In this document: in pieces, positions 43,106 through 51,622 of the stretch
How the letters are laid out: each line of letters starts with the position of its first letter
How positions within the stretch are numbered: the first letter of the stretch is position 1
Source: Streptomyces aureus
GTDB lineage: Bacteria; Actinomycetota; Actinomycetes; Streptomycetales; Streptomycetaceae
DNA: 64,000 nucleotides
Reading direction: 5' to 3'
Assembly (NCBI RefSeq): GCF_000725495.1
Contig: NZ_JNZD01000006.1
Coordinates: forward strand, 288,511-352,510
Notes under the pieces: model-generated
Told to the model about the DNA's origin: nothing
Seen by the model: only the letters and a program-made list of their open reading frames with translations
Database searches by the model: none
Translations under genes and position numbers: made by a program

Positions 43106-43120
43106 ATGAGTGCTGCTCAT
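43106..43120. promoter_or_regulatory. LysR box (T-N11-A palindrome)
   Basis: ATGAG-TGCTG-CTCAT is a perfect 5-5-5 inverted repeat containing T-N11-A (43107 to 43119), the LysR consensus layout, 20 bp upstream of the LysR start. A further CATGAG half-site lies at 43135-43140. Confidence 0.75.
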
Positions 43121-43186
43121 GGAACGGTGCGTCGCATGAGCCCAACCGGCTGACCGGGCGGCACATTCCCGCTCTACCGTCCGGGC

Positions 43187-44185
43187 ATGACCGAGACCGC
43201 GCTCACCGTGCACCAGACCGCCCGCCCCCACGGCTTCCCCACCGCCGACCACTTCACCTTCTCGGAGTCCGCACTCCCCCGGCCCGCGGCCGGCAGCGCC
43301 CTGGTGGAGAACCTCTACTGGTCCGTGGACCCGTACCACCGCGAGATGATGGACGACGTACCTGGCGGCTTCGCGCTCGGCGCTCCGCTGGAGGGCCGCA
43401 CCCTCGGCCGGGTCGTCGCCTCACGTACGCCCCGGCTGACCGAGGGCGAGATCGTCTTCCACCGCAAGGGCTGGCGCACGCACGCGGTGGTCGCGCCCGA
43501 GGAGACCCGTCGGCTGCCTCGCTTCGACGGTGTCCCGCTGACCGCGTACTTGAGCACTCTCGGCGGCACCGGCCTGACCGCCTACGTGGGCCTGACCCGG
43601 ATCGCCCGGCTCCAGGAGGGCGAGGACCTGTTCGTGTCGGCCGCCGCGGGCGGCGTCGGCACGACGACCGGACGCTTCGCCAGACTGCTCGGCGCCGGAC
43701 GGCTCGTGGGCAGCACGGGCTCGAAGGCGAAGGCCGACCACCTCACCCGCGAGGTGGGATACGACGCCGCCTTCGACTATCACGACGGTCCCACCGCGGA
43801 ACTGCTCGGCAAGGCCGCGCCGGACGGCATCGACGTGTTCGTCGACAACGTCGGCGGCGAGCAGCTGGCCGCGGCGGTGGGAGCACTGCGCGAGTTCGGA
43901 CGCGTAGCGCGCGTCGGCACGATCAGCCAGTACAACACCCCCGGCGCGACCTCGCCCCGCTTCGACCACGCCGACATCGTGGAGAAGAGCCTGCGCCTGG
44001 AGGGCTTCCTCGTCCGCAACCACCTCGACCTGCAGGAGGAGTTGTACGAGTTCGCCGTACCGCATCTGCGGAGCGGCCGGCTCGCCCTGGACGAGACGGT
44101 GGTCGACGGCTTCGGGAACATAGTGGACGCGTTCCTGGGAATGCTGCGCGGCGAGAACACCGGGAAGATCATCGTCCGGGCCTGA
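43187..44185 (+). CDS. NADP-dependent medium-chain oxidoreductase (prostaglandin reductase-like)
   Basis: 332 residues of the zinc-free MDR superfamily, leukotriene B4 dehydrogenase/CurA group. N-terminal YWSVDPYHREMMDD, cofactor loop SAAAGGVGTTTGRFARLLG (about 152-170), GSTGSKAKADHL (NADPH selectivity), VDNVGGEQL and ISQYNTP are all typical. It would reduce alpha,beta-unsaturated carbonyls using NADPH. Divergent LysR probably controls it. Confidence 0.92.
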   Translation: MTETALTVHQTARPHGFPTADHFTFSESALPRPAAGSALVENLYWSVDPYHREMMDDVPGGFALGAPLEGRTLGRVVASRTPRLTEGEIVFHRKGWRTHAVVAPEETRRLPRFDGVPLTAYLSTLGGTGLTAYVGLTRIARLQEGEDLFVSAAAGGVGTTTGRFARLLGAGRLVGSTGSKAKADHLTREVGYDAAFDYHDGPTAELLGKAAPDGIDVFVDNVGGEQLAAAVGALREFGRVARVGTISQYNTPGATSPRFDHADIVEKSLRLEGFLVRNHLDLQEELYEFAVPHLRSGRLALDETVVDGFGNIVDAFLGMLRGENTGKIIVRA

Positions 44186-44239
44186 CTACGGATCCCGCCC
44201 CGCCCGTCGCCCCCTTCCCGGCAGCTCCGGTCGGACGGG

Positions 44240-44256
44240 CCCGGCGCGGAGCCGGG
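44240..44256. terminator. Weak hairpin after the oxidoreductase gene
   Basis: CCCGGC-GCGGA-GCCGGG, 6-bp GC stem, 55 bp after the stop of the MDR gene. There is no T run; possible terminator only. Confidence 0.35.
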
Positions 44257-44389
44257 TGCGCTGCCACTCCAGGGCGGCTGTCTGATCTCTGGGTGATACT
44301 GACTGCATGACGGCGTGCGCGTCGGGCCCGTCCCCCTGGCCGCTGCGCAATTTCGCCGACAGGAAGGTGTCCGGCGGAAGGAGCATGCC

Positions 44390-44764
44390 GTGGGGATCAT
44401 TCTGGTGGCGGACGACGACGCCGACATCCGCGACGTGGTGGCGTTCAAACTGGGCACCGCCGGCCACACCGTAGTGCTGGCGCAGGATGGTTCCGAAGCC
44501 CTGGACATCGCACTCGAGCGGGAACTGAACCTGGCCATCCTGGACGTCAGGATGCCGGGTCTGACCGGCGTGGAGGTGTGCCGCCGGTTGCGGCGCGAGC
44601 CCACGACGGCACGGCTCCCGGTCATCCTGCTCACCGCCCAGACGGAGGAGAACGACGTCGAGGCGGGCTTTCAGGCCGGAGCGGACGACTACATCACCAA
44701 GCCGTTCAGCCCGCGGGAGGTGGGCAGTCGGGTCGAGGCGGTCCTGTCCCGCTCGCGCTCGTGA
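44390..44764 (+). CDS. Stand-alone CheY-like response regulator
   Basis: 124 residues, receiver domain only. Acidic pair D8/D9, phosphorylation site D52 in LAILDVRMPG, T82 in LLTAQ and K104 in YITKPF are all in place, so it should be phosphorylatable. There is no output domain; signalling must go through protein contacts. GTG 44390 is set by AAGGAG at 44378-44383. It is convergent with a GAF histidine kinase, with a 9-bp repeat array filling the gap between the two stops. The two are probable partners despite not being co-transcribed. Confidence 0.9.
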   Translation: MGIILVADDDADIRDVVAFKLGTAGHTVVLAQDGSEALDIALERELNLAILDVRMPGLTGVEVCRRLRREPTTARLPVILLTAQTEENDVEAGFQAGADDYITKPFSPREVGSRVEAVLSRSRS

Positions 44765-44766
44765 AC

Positions 44767-44854
44767 GACGGGGACGACGGGGACGACGGGGACGACGGGG
44801 ACGACGGGGACGACGGGGACGACGGGGACGACGGGGACGACGGGGACGACGGGG
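44767..44854. repeat. 9-bp tandem repeat GACGGGGAC, nine perfect copies
   Basis: Nine exact GACGGGGAC units from 44767 to 44847 and a tenth with one or two changes. The array starts 2 bp after the receiver gene's stop and ends at the stop of the convergent kinase gene, so it fills the 3' junction. A period of 9 is a multiple of 3, so readthrough would add (DGD)-type or (PSS)-type repeats on the two strands. Confidence 0.97.
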
Positions 44855-46099
44855 TCACCCTAGGCCCGGCGGGTACGGAATGTGGCACGTGACGCTCGTC
44901 CCCCCGTCGATGCCGTCGTCGATGGACAGTGTGCCGCGGTGCGCCACCGCAATGCGGACGCAGTTGGCCAGGCCGATGCCGAACCCTTGAGTGCCGGAGT
45001 CCAGACGGACGAACGGTTCCATCACGCGCGAGCGTTCCGCCGCGGGAATGCCGACTCCGTTGTCCGCGACCCGGAGATCCCATCCGTCCGCGTCGTTCGC
45101 GCAGGAGACCTGGATTTCCGGGAGCCGGTCCGGGCGCCGGAACTTCGCCGCGTTGGCGATCAGGTTCTGCAGCAGCCGACGCATCTGGACGGCGTCGCAG
45201 GAGATGGTGGGCAGCGCCCCGACACGGACCTGGGCCTCGGCCTCGGTCAGACCGGCCCTCAGGTCTTCGAGCACGTCCCGGACGAGTTCCCCCAGGTCGG
45301 TCTGGGTGATGTCCAGCTTCCCGCCGAACCTGGCGAGGGACAGTGCGCCCTCGATGGTGCGGTTCATGCGTGCGGCGGCCTGCTCGATGCGTTCGACGAA
45401 CGCCGCCGCGTGCGTGTCCTGGGTGACGGCGGGCAGCTCGGCGAGGAGTCCGGCATGGCCGGAGACACCGGTCAGCGGGTTGCGCAGGTCGTGGCTGACC
45501 TGTCCGGCGAACTGCTCCAGCGCCGTGTTCGACCGTTCTAGTTCGGTCCGCGCCTGGTCGGCCGCGAGGAGCGCGTGGTGGACGAGCTGGCGATGGCGGT
45601 GCAGGTCGAGTACGCCCACGACGAGGGAGGCGAGGTCCTCCAGGGCCCGGCTCTGTTGTGTCGTCAGGGACCGTGTCTGCCCTGAGAACACGCACAGGGT
45701 ACCCAGGGTCTCCCGTTCGGGAGAGCGCAGTTGTGAGGCCGCGTAGAACCGGACGGCGCCGGTGGGGGCGGTCACCCAGGGGTTGGAGGAGAAGCGGGGG
45801 TCCAGCCGGGCGTCCTCGACCAGGACCTGGCCGGGCGCCTTGATGCTCACCGCGCACATGGAGTCGGAGCGGGAGCACACGGACGGCGCGATGCCGACGG
45901 CCGCGATCTGGTGCTGCTCGTCGGCGGAGATGATGTTGACAGCCGCCTGGGGTGTCTCGCACACGCGGGCCGCCAGTCGGACGATGCCGTCCAGGTCGGC
46001 CGGGGCCGGCGAGCCGACGATGCCGTACCGCTCCAGTACGGCCAGACGACGCTTCTCGGCGGGATTGTCGTTCACGCTCACGTGCACCTCGTCGGCCAT
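44855..46099 (-). CDS. GAF-domain sensor histidine kinase
   Basis: 414 residues, cytosolic. GAF domain about 20-165 (LDGIVRLAARVCETPQAAVNIISADEQHQIAAVGIAP ... GTLCVFSGQTRSLTTQQSRALEDLASL), with the Cys-rich SVCSRSDSMCAVSI loop seen in GAF domains of phytochrome-like kinases. Then HisKA with H203 in VSHDLRNPLT and a HATPase domain: N box LIANAAKF, DNGVGIP and GFGIGLANC. ATG 46099. It is convergent with the CheY-like regulator and divergent from the HEAT/glycosyltransferase pair. Input signal unknown. Confidence 0.92.
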   Translation of the reverse strand: MADEVHVSVNDNPAEKRRLAVLERYGIVGSPAPADLDGIVRLAARVCETPQAAVNIISADEQHQIAAVGIAPSVCSRSDSMCAVSIKAPGQVLVEDARLDPRFSSNPWVTAPTGAVRFYAASQLRSPERETLGTLCVFSGQTRSLTTQQSRALEDLASLVVGVLDLHRHRQLVHHALLAADQARTELERSNTALEQFAGQVSHDLRNPLTGVSGHAGLLAELPAVTQDTHAAAFVERIEQAAARMNRTIEGALSLARFGGKLDITQTDLGELVRDVLEDLRAGLTEAEAQVRVGALPTISCDAVQMRRLLQNLIANAAKFRRPDRLPEIQVSCANDADGWDLRVADNGVGIPAAERSRVMEPFVRLDSGTQGFGIGLANCVRIAVAHRGTLSIDDGIDGGTSVTCHIPYPPGLG

Positions 46100-46560
46100 C
46101 ACTGCCCTTGATGGACGCCTCATCGGTCCCGGCCAGCGTCACCCGGCGGGTGCCTGCCCGCAACCAGATGCCCCTCACGCGTGTACTGCTCACGGACATG
46201 CGGAGGGCTGGGCTGAGAGCCACCCTGCGCGGCGCGGACCATGCGCGATGTCACCCGGCTCGGCTCGGCGCCCGCAGCGGACCAGGCCCGACGCCGCCCT
46301 GTTCGGCTCTGCACCACCCGGCTCGGCACCACCCGGCTCGGCGCCACCCGGCTCTCGATGGCGCCCGGCCCGCCAACCCGTTGCCACCGCCCGTCGACAC
46401 CGGCACGAGGACGCCAGGCCCCGGGCCCCACCCGACCACATCGCGGCCGATCACCGTCACTCCTGCGGATGACACCGTGCGGCGAACGCGTGATGCCCCT
46501 CCGGCCGGAGCCCCGCCGGGATCGAAGCTGGAAGCGCAGTCGAGACGGAGCGGAGCCCCG
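46100..46560. other. Divergent intergenic region with 15-bp repeats
   Basis: 461 bp between the kinase and the HEAT-repeat gene. From about 46302 to 46355 a 15-bp unit ACCCGGCTCGGCACC recurs about 3.5 times with small changes. No gene is evident; promoters for both sides must lie here, but I cannot place them. Confidence 0.6.
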
Positions 46561-47643
46561 GTGCGCACGGTAGTCCAGATGATCTTGCTGGTGTCGGTGA
46601 TCGAAGCGGTCGTGTGCCTGCTGGTGCTCTGCGTGAGCAGACTGGTGCGCAACCGGCGCGAGCGCGTCCGGAGGGAGGCCGCGACAGCCACCAGACCGCT
46701 CATCCTCCAGGCCGTCGGGGACGAGGATCCGGACGCGGGCGCGGTGCTCGCCTCGCTCGACCAGCGTTCCTGGCGTGCCGCGCAGCCCACCGTCCTGCGA
46801 CTGCTGGGCCGCGTCAAAGGCGGTTCCCACGCCTCGCTCACCGAGATCCTCCTGAGCCGGGGCATCGTCGACCGGGCCCTGACCGACGGCGCCCGCCCCC
46901 GCGGTCTGAAGCGCGCCCACGCGGCATCGCTGCTCGCCCTGACCGGTCACGCGCTCAGGACCGATCCTCGGCGCGGGCCCGAGGCCCGCGCCACGCTCCA
47001 CCGCCAGCTCACCGACCGCAACGCGACGGTCAGAGAGGGCGCGGTCCGTGCGCTGGGCCGCGTGGGCGACGCCGACAGCGCCCGTCTGCTGCTCGCCCAG
47101 CTGCGCTCGCCCCGCGCCGTCGCCGCGGGCCTGACCGGCGATGCCCTGATCCGCATCGGCCCGGCGGCCGTACCCGCGCTGATCGAAGCGGTGCACGGCA
47201 CCGGCGGAGAACACCGGGCCCTGGCGGTCGAACTCCTCGGTCTGATCCGCGACCGCCGGGCCGTCGCCACGCTGTCGACGGCGCTGGAGGACCGCTCCGC
47301 CGCGGTCCGCGCCAGTGCCGCGGCCGCCCTCGGCAGAGTGGCCGAGCCGGCCGCGGTTCCCGCCCTGATCCACACCGTGCGCGCCGACACCTCCGCCCGG
47401 GTGGCAGTGGCAGCTTCGGAAGCACTCGGCCTGATCGGGGACCGGGGCGCGATCCCGGTGCTGCACGAGGCACTGGCCGCCGACGGATACCGCCAGGCCC
47501 ACACGGCAGCGCGGGCACTGCTGCGGCTGGGTCCCGCCGGCCGGGACGCGCTCACCGAGGGCACGTTCGCCGGGGGCTCCGCGGCAGCCCACGCACGTGA
47601 AGCCCTGGCCACCGCGCAGCTCGTCGCCGGTGGTGAGCGGTGA
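46561..47643 (+). CDS. Membrane-anchored HEAT-repeat protein
   Basis: 360 residues. One N-terminal TM segment (about 6-24: MILLVSVIEAVVCLLVLCV), then at least six HEAT/PBS-lyase-type repeats with the signature AV..LG.IGD...: for example ATVREGAVRALGRVGDADSARLL, LTGDALIRIGPAAVPALIEAV, AVRASAAAALGRVAEPAAVPALI, RVAVAASEALGLIGDRGAIPVL. It is a protein-interaction scaffold on the inner face of the membrane. GTG 46561 with CGGAG 5 nt upstream. Its stop overlaps the glycosyltransferase start (GTGA), so the two are translationally coupled and probably form a complex. Confidence 0.88.
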   Translation: MRTVVQMILLVSVIEAVVCLLVLCVSRLVRNRRERVRREAATATRPLILQAVGDEDPDAGAVLASLDQRSWRAAQPTVLRLLGRVKGGSHASLTEILLSRGIVDRALTDGARPRGLKRAHAASLLALTGHALRTDPRRGPEARATLHRQLTDRNATVREGAVRALGRVGDADSARLLLAQLRSPRAVAAGLTGDALIRIGPAAVPALIEAVHGTGGEHRALAVELLGLIRDRRAVATLSTALEDRSAAVRASAAAALGRVAEPAAVPALIHTVRADTSARVAVAASEALGLIGDRGAIPVLHEALAADGYRQAHTAARALLRLGPAGRDALTEGTFAGGSAAAHAREALATAQLVAGGER

Positions 47644-49115
47644 AGGACGTCGTCGTCGCGCTCATCCACTTCAGTCAGTACGCGGTGATCGGCTACTTCC
47701 TGGTCCTGAACACCGTCTACCTGGTGCTGCTGGCCCTGGCCGGCCGGACGATCCCCCATCTGGCCCGACGCCGACGGCTGACCGGTGTGGACGACCTGGC
47801 CACCAGCCCCCTCACCCCGCCGGTGTCCATCGTCACGGCCGCCTACAACGAGGAACCGACCATCGTCGAGAGCGTCCGGGCCATGCTCGCGCTGCGCTAT
47901 CCGCGCCATGAGGTGGTCGTCGTGGACGACGGTTCACGCGACAACACCTTCGAGCGGTTGAAGGAGGCCTTCGGCCTTGTCCCGTTGGAGCGGGTGGCCC
48001 CCGGGGAGATCCGCTCCCGTGAGGCGGCCCAGTCCGTCCACGTCAGTACGCACTCCGTCCCGCTCACCGTCGTCCGCAAGCACAACTCGGGCCGGGCGGA
48101 CTCCCTCAACGTCGGCATCGACCTGGCCGCACACCCGCTGGTGTGCATGGTGGACGCCGACTCCCTCCTCGACGAGGACGCCCTGCTGACCATCGCCCAG
48201 CCGTTCGTCGCCGATCCGCTGCGGGTCGTCGCCGCGGGCGGTGTCATCCGGCCCGTCAACGACAGCGTCGTACGGCACGGGCAGGTCATCGAGCCGAGGA
48301 TTCCCACCCGTTGGCTGCCGCGCATCCAAGTGGTCGAGTACCTGCGCGCCTTCCTCATGGGGCGCACCGGCTGGTCCCGTGTGCACGGCCTGCTCATCAT
48401 CTCCGGGGCCTTCGGCCTGTACCGGCGCGACGTCCTCGTCGAGGTCGGCGGCATGGACGCCGATTCCATCGGGGAGGACTTCGAACTCGTCGTCCGCATG
48501 CACCGGCACCTGCGCGACCAGCGCCGCCCCTACCGGATCGTCTTCGCCCCCGAACCGGTCTGCTGGACCGAGGTCCCCGACGCCCGTACGGTGCTCGCCA
48601 AGCAGCGCCGACGCTGGCACCGGGGCCTGTACGAAACCCTCCGCCGCCATCACCGGATGCTGCTGCGTCCCCGCTACGGGGTCATCGGGATGGTGGCCTA
48701 CCCGTACTTCGTCCTCTTCGAGCTCCTCGCTCCGCTCATCGAGGTGTGCGGCATCGTCGTCGTGGCCGTCGGATTCGCCCTCGGCATCATCGCCCCGCCC
48801 ATGGCCCTCCTCTTCGTCCTCGCCGCTTTCGGCTACGCCGTCCTGATCTCCCTCCTGGCGCTGCTCCTGGACGAACTCGGACTGCACCGGTACCGCCGTC
48901 TCGGCGACCTGGGCGCGGTCGCGGCCGCCGCCGTCCTGGAGAACCTCGGATACCGCCAACTCACCGCCGTCTGGCGGCTCCAGGGCTGGTGGGCATCCCT
49001 GCGCAACGGCAAACCGGAGTGGGGCGAGATGACCAGGGTCGGCTTCGCCACCCCCACCCCACTCGACCACGGAAGCCACGCCACGATCCCGGAGATGTCC
49101 GAGACCGGTCACTGA
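47640..49115 (+). CDS. Processive family-2 glycosyltransferase
   Basis: 491 residues, membrane-embedded polysaccharide synthase. N-terminal TM (about 12-36), GT2 catalytic domain with PPVSIVTAAYNEE, VVVDDGS, VDADS, IGEDFELV and the QRRRWHRG (QxxRW) motif of processive synthases such as poly-GlcNAc, hyaluronan or cellulose synthases, then three or four C-terminal TMs (GVIGMVAYPYFVLFELLAPLIEVC onward). It probably polymerises and extrudes an extracellular glycan. GTG start overlaps the HEAT-protein stop by 4 bp. No deacetylase or glycan-export gene follows. Confidence 0.92.
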   Translation: MKDVVVALIHFSQYAVIGYFLVLNTVYLVLLALAGRTIPHLARRRRLTGVDDLATSPLTPPVSIVTAAYNEEPTIVESVRAMLALRYPRHEVVVVDDGSRDNTFERLKEAFGLVPLERVAPGEIRSREAAQSVHVSTHSVPLTVVRKHNSGRADSLNVGIDLAAHPLVCMVDADSLLDEDALLTIAQPFVADPLRVVAAGGVIRPVNDSVVRHGQVIEPRIPTRWLPRIQVVEYLRAFLMGRTGWSRVHGLLIISGAFGLYRRDVLVEVGGMDADSIGEDFELVVRMHRHLRDQRRPYRIVFAPEPVCWTEVPDARTVLAKQRRRWHRGLYETLRRHHRMLLRPRYGVIGMVAYPYFVLFELLAPLIEVCGIVVVAVGFALGIIAPPMALLFVLAAFGYAVLISLLALLLDELGLHRYRRLGDLGAVAAAAVLENLGYRQLTAVWRLQGWWASLRNGKPEWGEMTRVGFATPTPLDHGSHATIPEMSETGH

Positions 49116-49141
49116 CAGACAGGGGCCAAGGCGGACACGAG

Positions 49142-49163
49142 GCGGGAGGCGTCCCCCTCCCGC
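49142..49163. terminator. Hairpin terminator after the glycosyltransferase
   Basis: GCGGGAGG and CCTCCCGC pair perfectly around a 6-nt loop, 27 bp after the glycosyltransferase stop and before the end of the convergent gene at 49283. Confidence 0.7.
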
Positions 49164-49282
49164 AGACCACCACCTCCTCCACCGGCCCCTCGGTCCCCTC
49201 GGCCGCCTCTCACCAAGGCCACGACCCGGCTGCCATCGAGGCAGCCGGGTCCCCGTGCCGCGAGCCGCCGCGCGGTCGGTGT

Positions 49283-51622
49283 TCAGCTGTCGTTCTCGGG
49301 CGTCTCGGGCAGTGGGTGGCCCAGTTGGTGGACGGTGACGACGCGGCTGGTGTCGGTGCGGTTGCCGTTCTTGTCGATGCCGAAGTGACCTGTCGCGCCG
49401 GCTACGGCGTCGTTGCGCAGGGCGAAGAGCTCGTTGCCGACGGCGTAGCGGTTGGGCAGGGCTCCGTGCCCGCCCGCTCGGTGCACGGCGGTCGCTGCGG
49501 TGAGGACCGCGTCGTGGGCGACCAGGGACCAGTAGGTGTCGGTGAGGTGGTCCGCGTCGAACCGCTGTCCGTGGTGGCGTGCGGTGAAGTCGCGGGCGAA
49601 GTCCTCGTAGAGATTGCGGGCGGGGTTGTCGGGGCTGCGGAGTTGCGCCGCGGTGCGGAAGTTCGCGTACAGCACGGTGATCGGTGCGTCGCCGACGTGG
49701 AGCGACTTCGTCCCGGGGTCGAAGCCCGCCGTGTCGGATCCGGCGACGACGGTGATGGGTTCGGTGTGGCAGCTCCTGGTGGCCAGGCCGTCGAGGAGGT
49801 CGGGCAGGTACTTGACGCGGCCGGCGTAGTAGATGGTGTCGATCTTCTTGTCGGAGTGGCAGAGGTCCTCGCTGATGCTGGTCATGCTGGTGCCGGGGCC
49901 ACCGCGGGGGTCGAAGCGGAAGTCGGCCGAGTCGTCGAGGTTCTTCTTGAGGCCTTCGATGCCCTGGAAGCCCTGGTTGAGGGACTCGGTGTAGAGGTCC
50001 TTGCTCCCGTTGGGCGTCAGACCGGTCCTGATCAGGGCCGCGTTGCGCCGGGCGGTACCGAGGTCCTTGCTGAGGGCGGTGAGTTGGTCCCGGTTGGGCA
50101 GGGCCACGCGGGCCAGGCCGTCGATCGCTCCCTTGTGGTCGACCGTGCCGGTGGAGTCGAAGCCGTCCGCGGTGATGAGGTCACCGACCATGGGCAGATC
50201 GGCCTTGCTGAGGGCCCGGGCCGCTTGCACCGATTCGCCCTGGCTCAGACCCAGGCCCGCGACCGCCACCAGACGGTCGTCCTTCTTCATGGTGGTGAGA
50301 AGCCTGACCGTTCCGGCCCACTGCTTCTCGCTGCTGCCCATGTTGGCCACGACCAGCCGGATCTTGGGCCGGCTGTTCTTGCGGTTCTCCTCCTCCACGG
50401 CGGTGTAGGCGCCCTCGAGTTCGGCGACGTACTGTCCGAAGGTCAGGCTGTTCGCGCTCTTCGAGGCCAGCGGCGCCAGGAACGCGACCGTCACGTAGTC
50501 GCCGCCCTCGACCACGTTCCGGTTCTCCGCGCCGATGGCGGTCAAGACCGGCTTCAGGTCGTCCCCGAAGACCGCGGCGCCGTCGCTCCCGTCCGTGACG
50601 CCCGTGCACTCACCGTCGGCGGTGACCAGGCTGGAGTTGAGCGTGCCGCAGTGCTGCTTCTTGAACTTCTGCTCCTCCTCCTGGGTGTTCTTCGCATCCC
50701 GGAGCCGGTCGTCGGCCACCGTCTTGTAGTGCCACGCCCAGCCGGCGAGAGCGGCCACCACCAGGAGAACGGTCACTCCCGCGAGCACCTTCAGGAGTTT
50801 GGTCGAGGGCTTCCAGCCGCTCTTTCTGCCTGAGGACGATGGCGGTTGACCACCGGTCACCACCGTGCGCCTGGGCTCGTCCTTCATCCGGGTCCGGTTC
50901 GACCCTGATCCGACGGTGTTCGCGGTGCGGGCTCGGTCCGGGACGCCGGACGGGTCTTGTCCCGGGGACGTCTCCGTGCCCTGGGGCGTCTTCGGGGATG
51001 TCGGTCCGTCGTCGCCCGGTGGCGCCTGCGCGGGGGCCTTGGTGGCGTCCGGCGCGGCCTCCGGGGATGTTCCCGGGGATGCCTGCTCGTCGCGTGGCGC
51101 CTCCGGGGACGGCTCCTTGACGGCCCTCGGCGCAGCTGGCGGTGCCTGCTTGTCGTCTCTCCGCCCGTCCGCAGGAGCCGGTTCCTCCTCCCTCCGCCCG
51201 TCCGCAGGTGCCGGCTTCTCCTCCCTCCGCCCGTCCGCAGGTGCCGGCTTCTCCTCCCTCCGCCCGTCCGCAGGTGCCGGCTTCTCGTCCCTCTGCGCGT
51301 TCACGGGCGCGGGCTTGTCGTCCCGTAGCCTCTCCCAGCACGTGAGCCAGGGGCTCTGCTCGACCTCGGTTCGCAGGCCGCAGCCGCACAGGAACTTGAT
51401 GACGAACTCCCGGGCAGGCAGTGCGTACTGCTTCCGCACCGTGGAGATCTTCGTCGTCGTCAACTTCCGGCCGGAGCCGTCGTCGCTGGCCTCCGCCACT
51501 TGCCTGTCGGTGAGATTCTTCAGCTCGCGCAACTTGTCCAGCGCATCGCGGAAGTCCTCTTTCGTCTGTACGGCACTCAGATCCGGCCAGGTGCCGTTCT
51601 GCCCGATCGGTGGCTGCGTCAC
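49283..51622 (-). CDS. HTH-TM protein with extracytoplasmic ABC-type substrate-binding domain
   Basis: 779 residues in an unusual order. Residues about 20-100 are an XRE-like region (FRDALDKLRELKNLTDRQVAEAS, KISTVRKQYALPAREFVIKFLCGCGLR, PWLTCWERLR), the N-terminal module of many Streptomyces HTH proteins. A Pro/Ala/Glu-rich linker (100-270) contains four 11-residue repeats of the REEKPAPADGR kind. One TM lies at about 275-296. The outer part (about 330-779) has the branched-chain amino-acid-binding (type I periplasmic) fold: VAFLAPLASKSANSLTFGQYVAELEGAYTAVEEENR, VAVAGLGLSQGESVQAARALSKADLPMVG, TIYYAGRVKYLPDLLDGL. The start is GTG 51622, fixed by AGGAGG 4 nt upstream; the frame is open above it without protein-like sequence. 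It may be a one-protein transmembrane sensor that couples an outside ligand to DNA or partner binding. Confidence 0.85.
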   Translation of the reverse strand: MTQPPIGQNGTWPDLSAVQTKEDFRDALDKLRELKNLTDRQVAEASDDGSGRKLTTTKISTVRKQYALPAREFVIKFLCGCGLRTEVEQSPWLTCWERLRDDKPAPVNAQRDEKPAPADGRREEKPAPADGRREEKPAPADGRREEEPAPADGRRDDKQAPPAAPRAVKEPSPEAPRDEQASPGTSPEAAPDATKAPAQAPPGDDGPTSPKTPQGTETSPGQDPSGVPDRARTANTVGSGSNRTRMKDEPRRTVVTGGQPPSSSGRKSGWKPSTKLLKVLAGVTVLLVVAALAGWAWHYKTVADDRLRDAKNTQEEEQKFKKQHCGTLNSSLVTADGECTGVTDGSDGAAVFGDDLKPVLTAIGAENRNVVEGGDYVTVAFLAPLASKSANSLTFGQYVAELEGAYTAVEEENRKNSRPKIRLVVANMGSSEKQWAGTVRLLTTMKKDDRLVAVAGLGLSQGESVQAARALSKADLPMVGDLITADGFDSTGTVDHKGAIDGLARVALPNRDQLTALSKDLGTARRNAALIRTGLTPNGSKDLYTESLNQGFQGIEGLKKNLDDSADFRFDPRGGPGTSMTSISEDLCHSDKKIDTIYYAGRVKYLPDLLDGLATRSCHTEPITVVAGSDTAGFDPGTKSLHVGDAPITVLYANFRTAAQLRSPDNPARNLYEDFARDFTARHHGQRFDADHLTDTYWSLVAHDAVLTAATAVHRAGGHGALPNRYAVGNELFALRNDAVAGATGHFGIDKNGNRTDTSRVVTVHQLGHPLPETPENDS
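51161..51292. repeat. 33-bp coding tandem repeat, four copies
   Basis: CCGCCCGTCCGCAGG recurs at 51161, 51194, 51227 and 51260 with a 33-bp period inside the HTH-TM-binding-protein gene. It encodes 11-residue units of the linker, so copy number can change without a frameshift. Confidence 0.92.

Noticed and set aside
48143..50833. An 896-codon + frame across the glycosyltransferase end and the binding-protein gene
   Set aside because: It is out of frame with the GT2 motifs and antisense to the HTH-TM-binding-protein gene.
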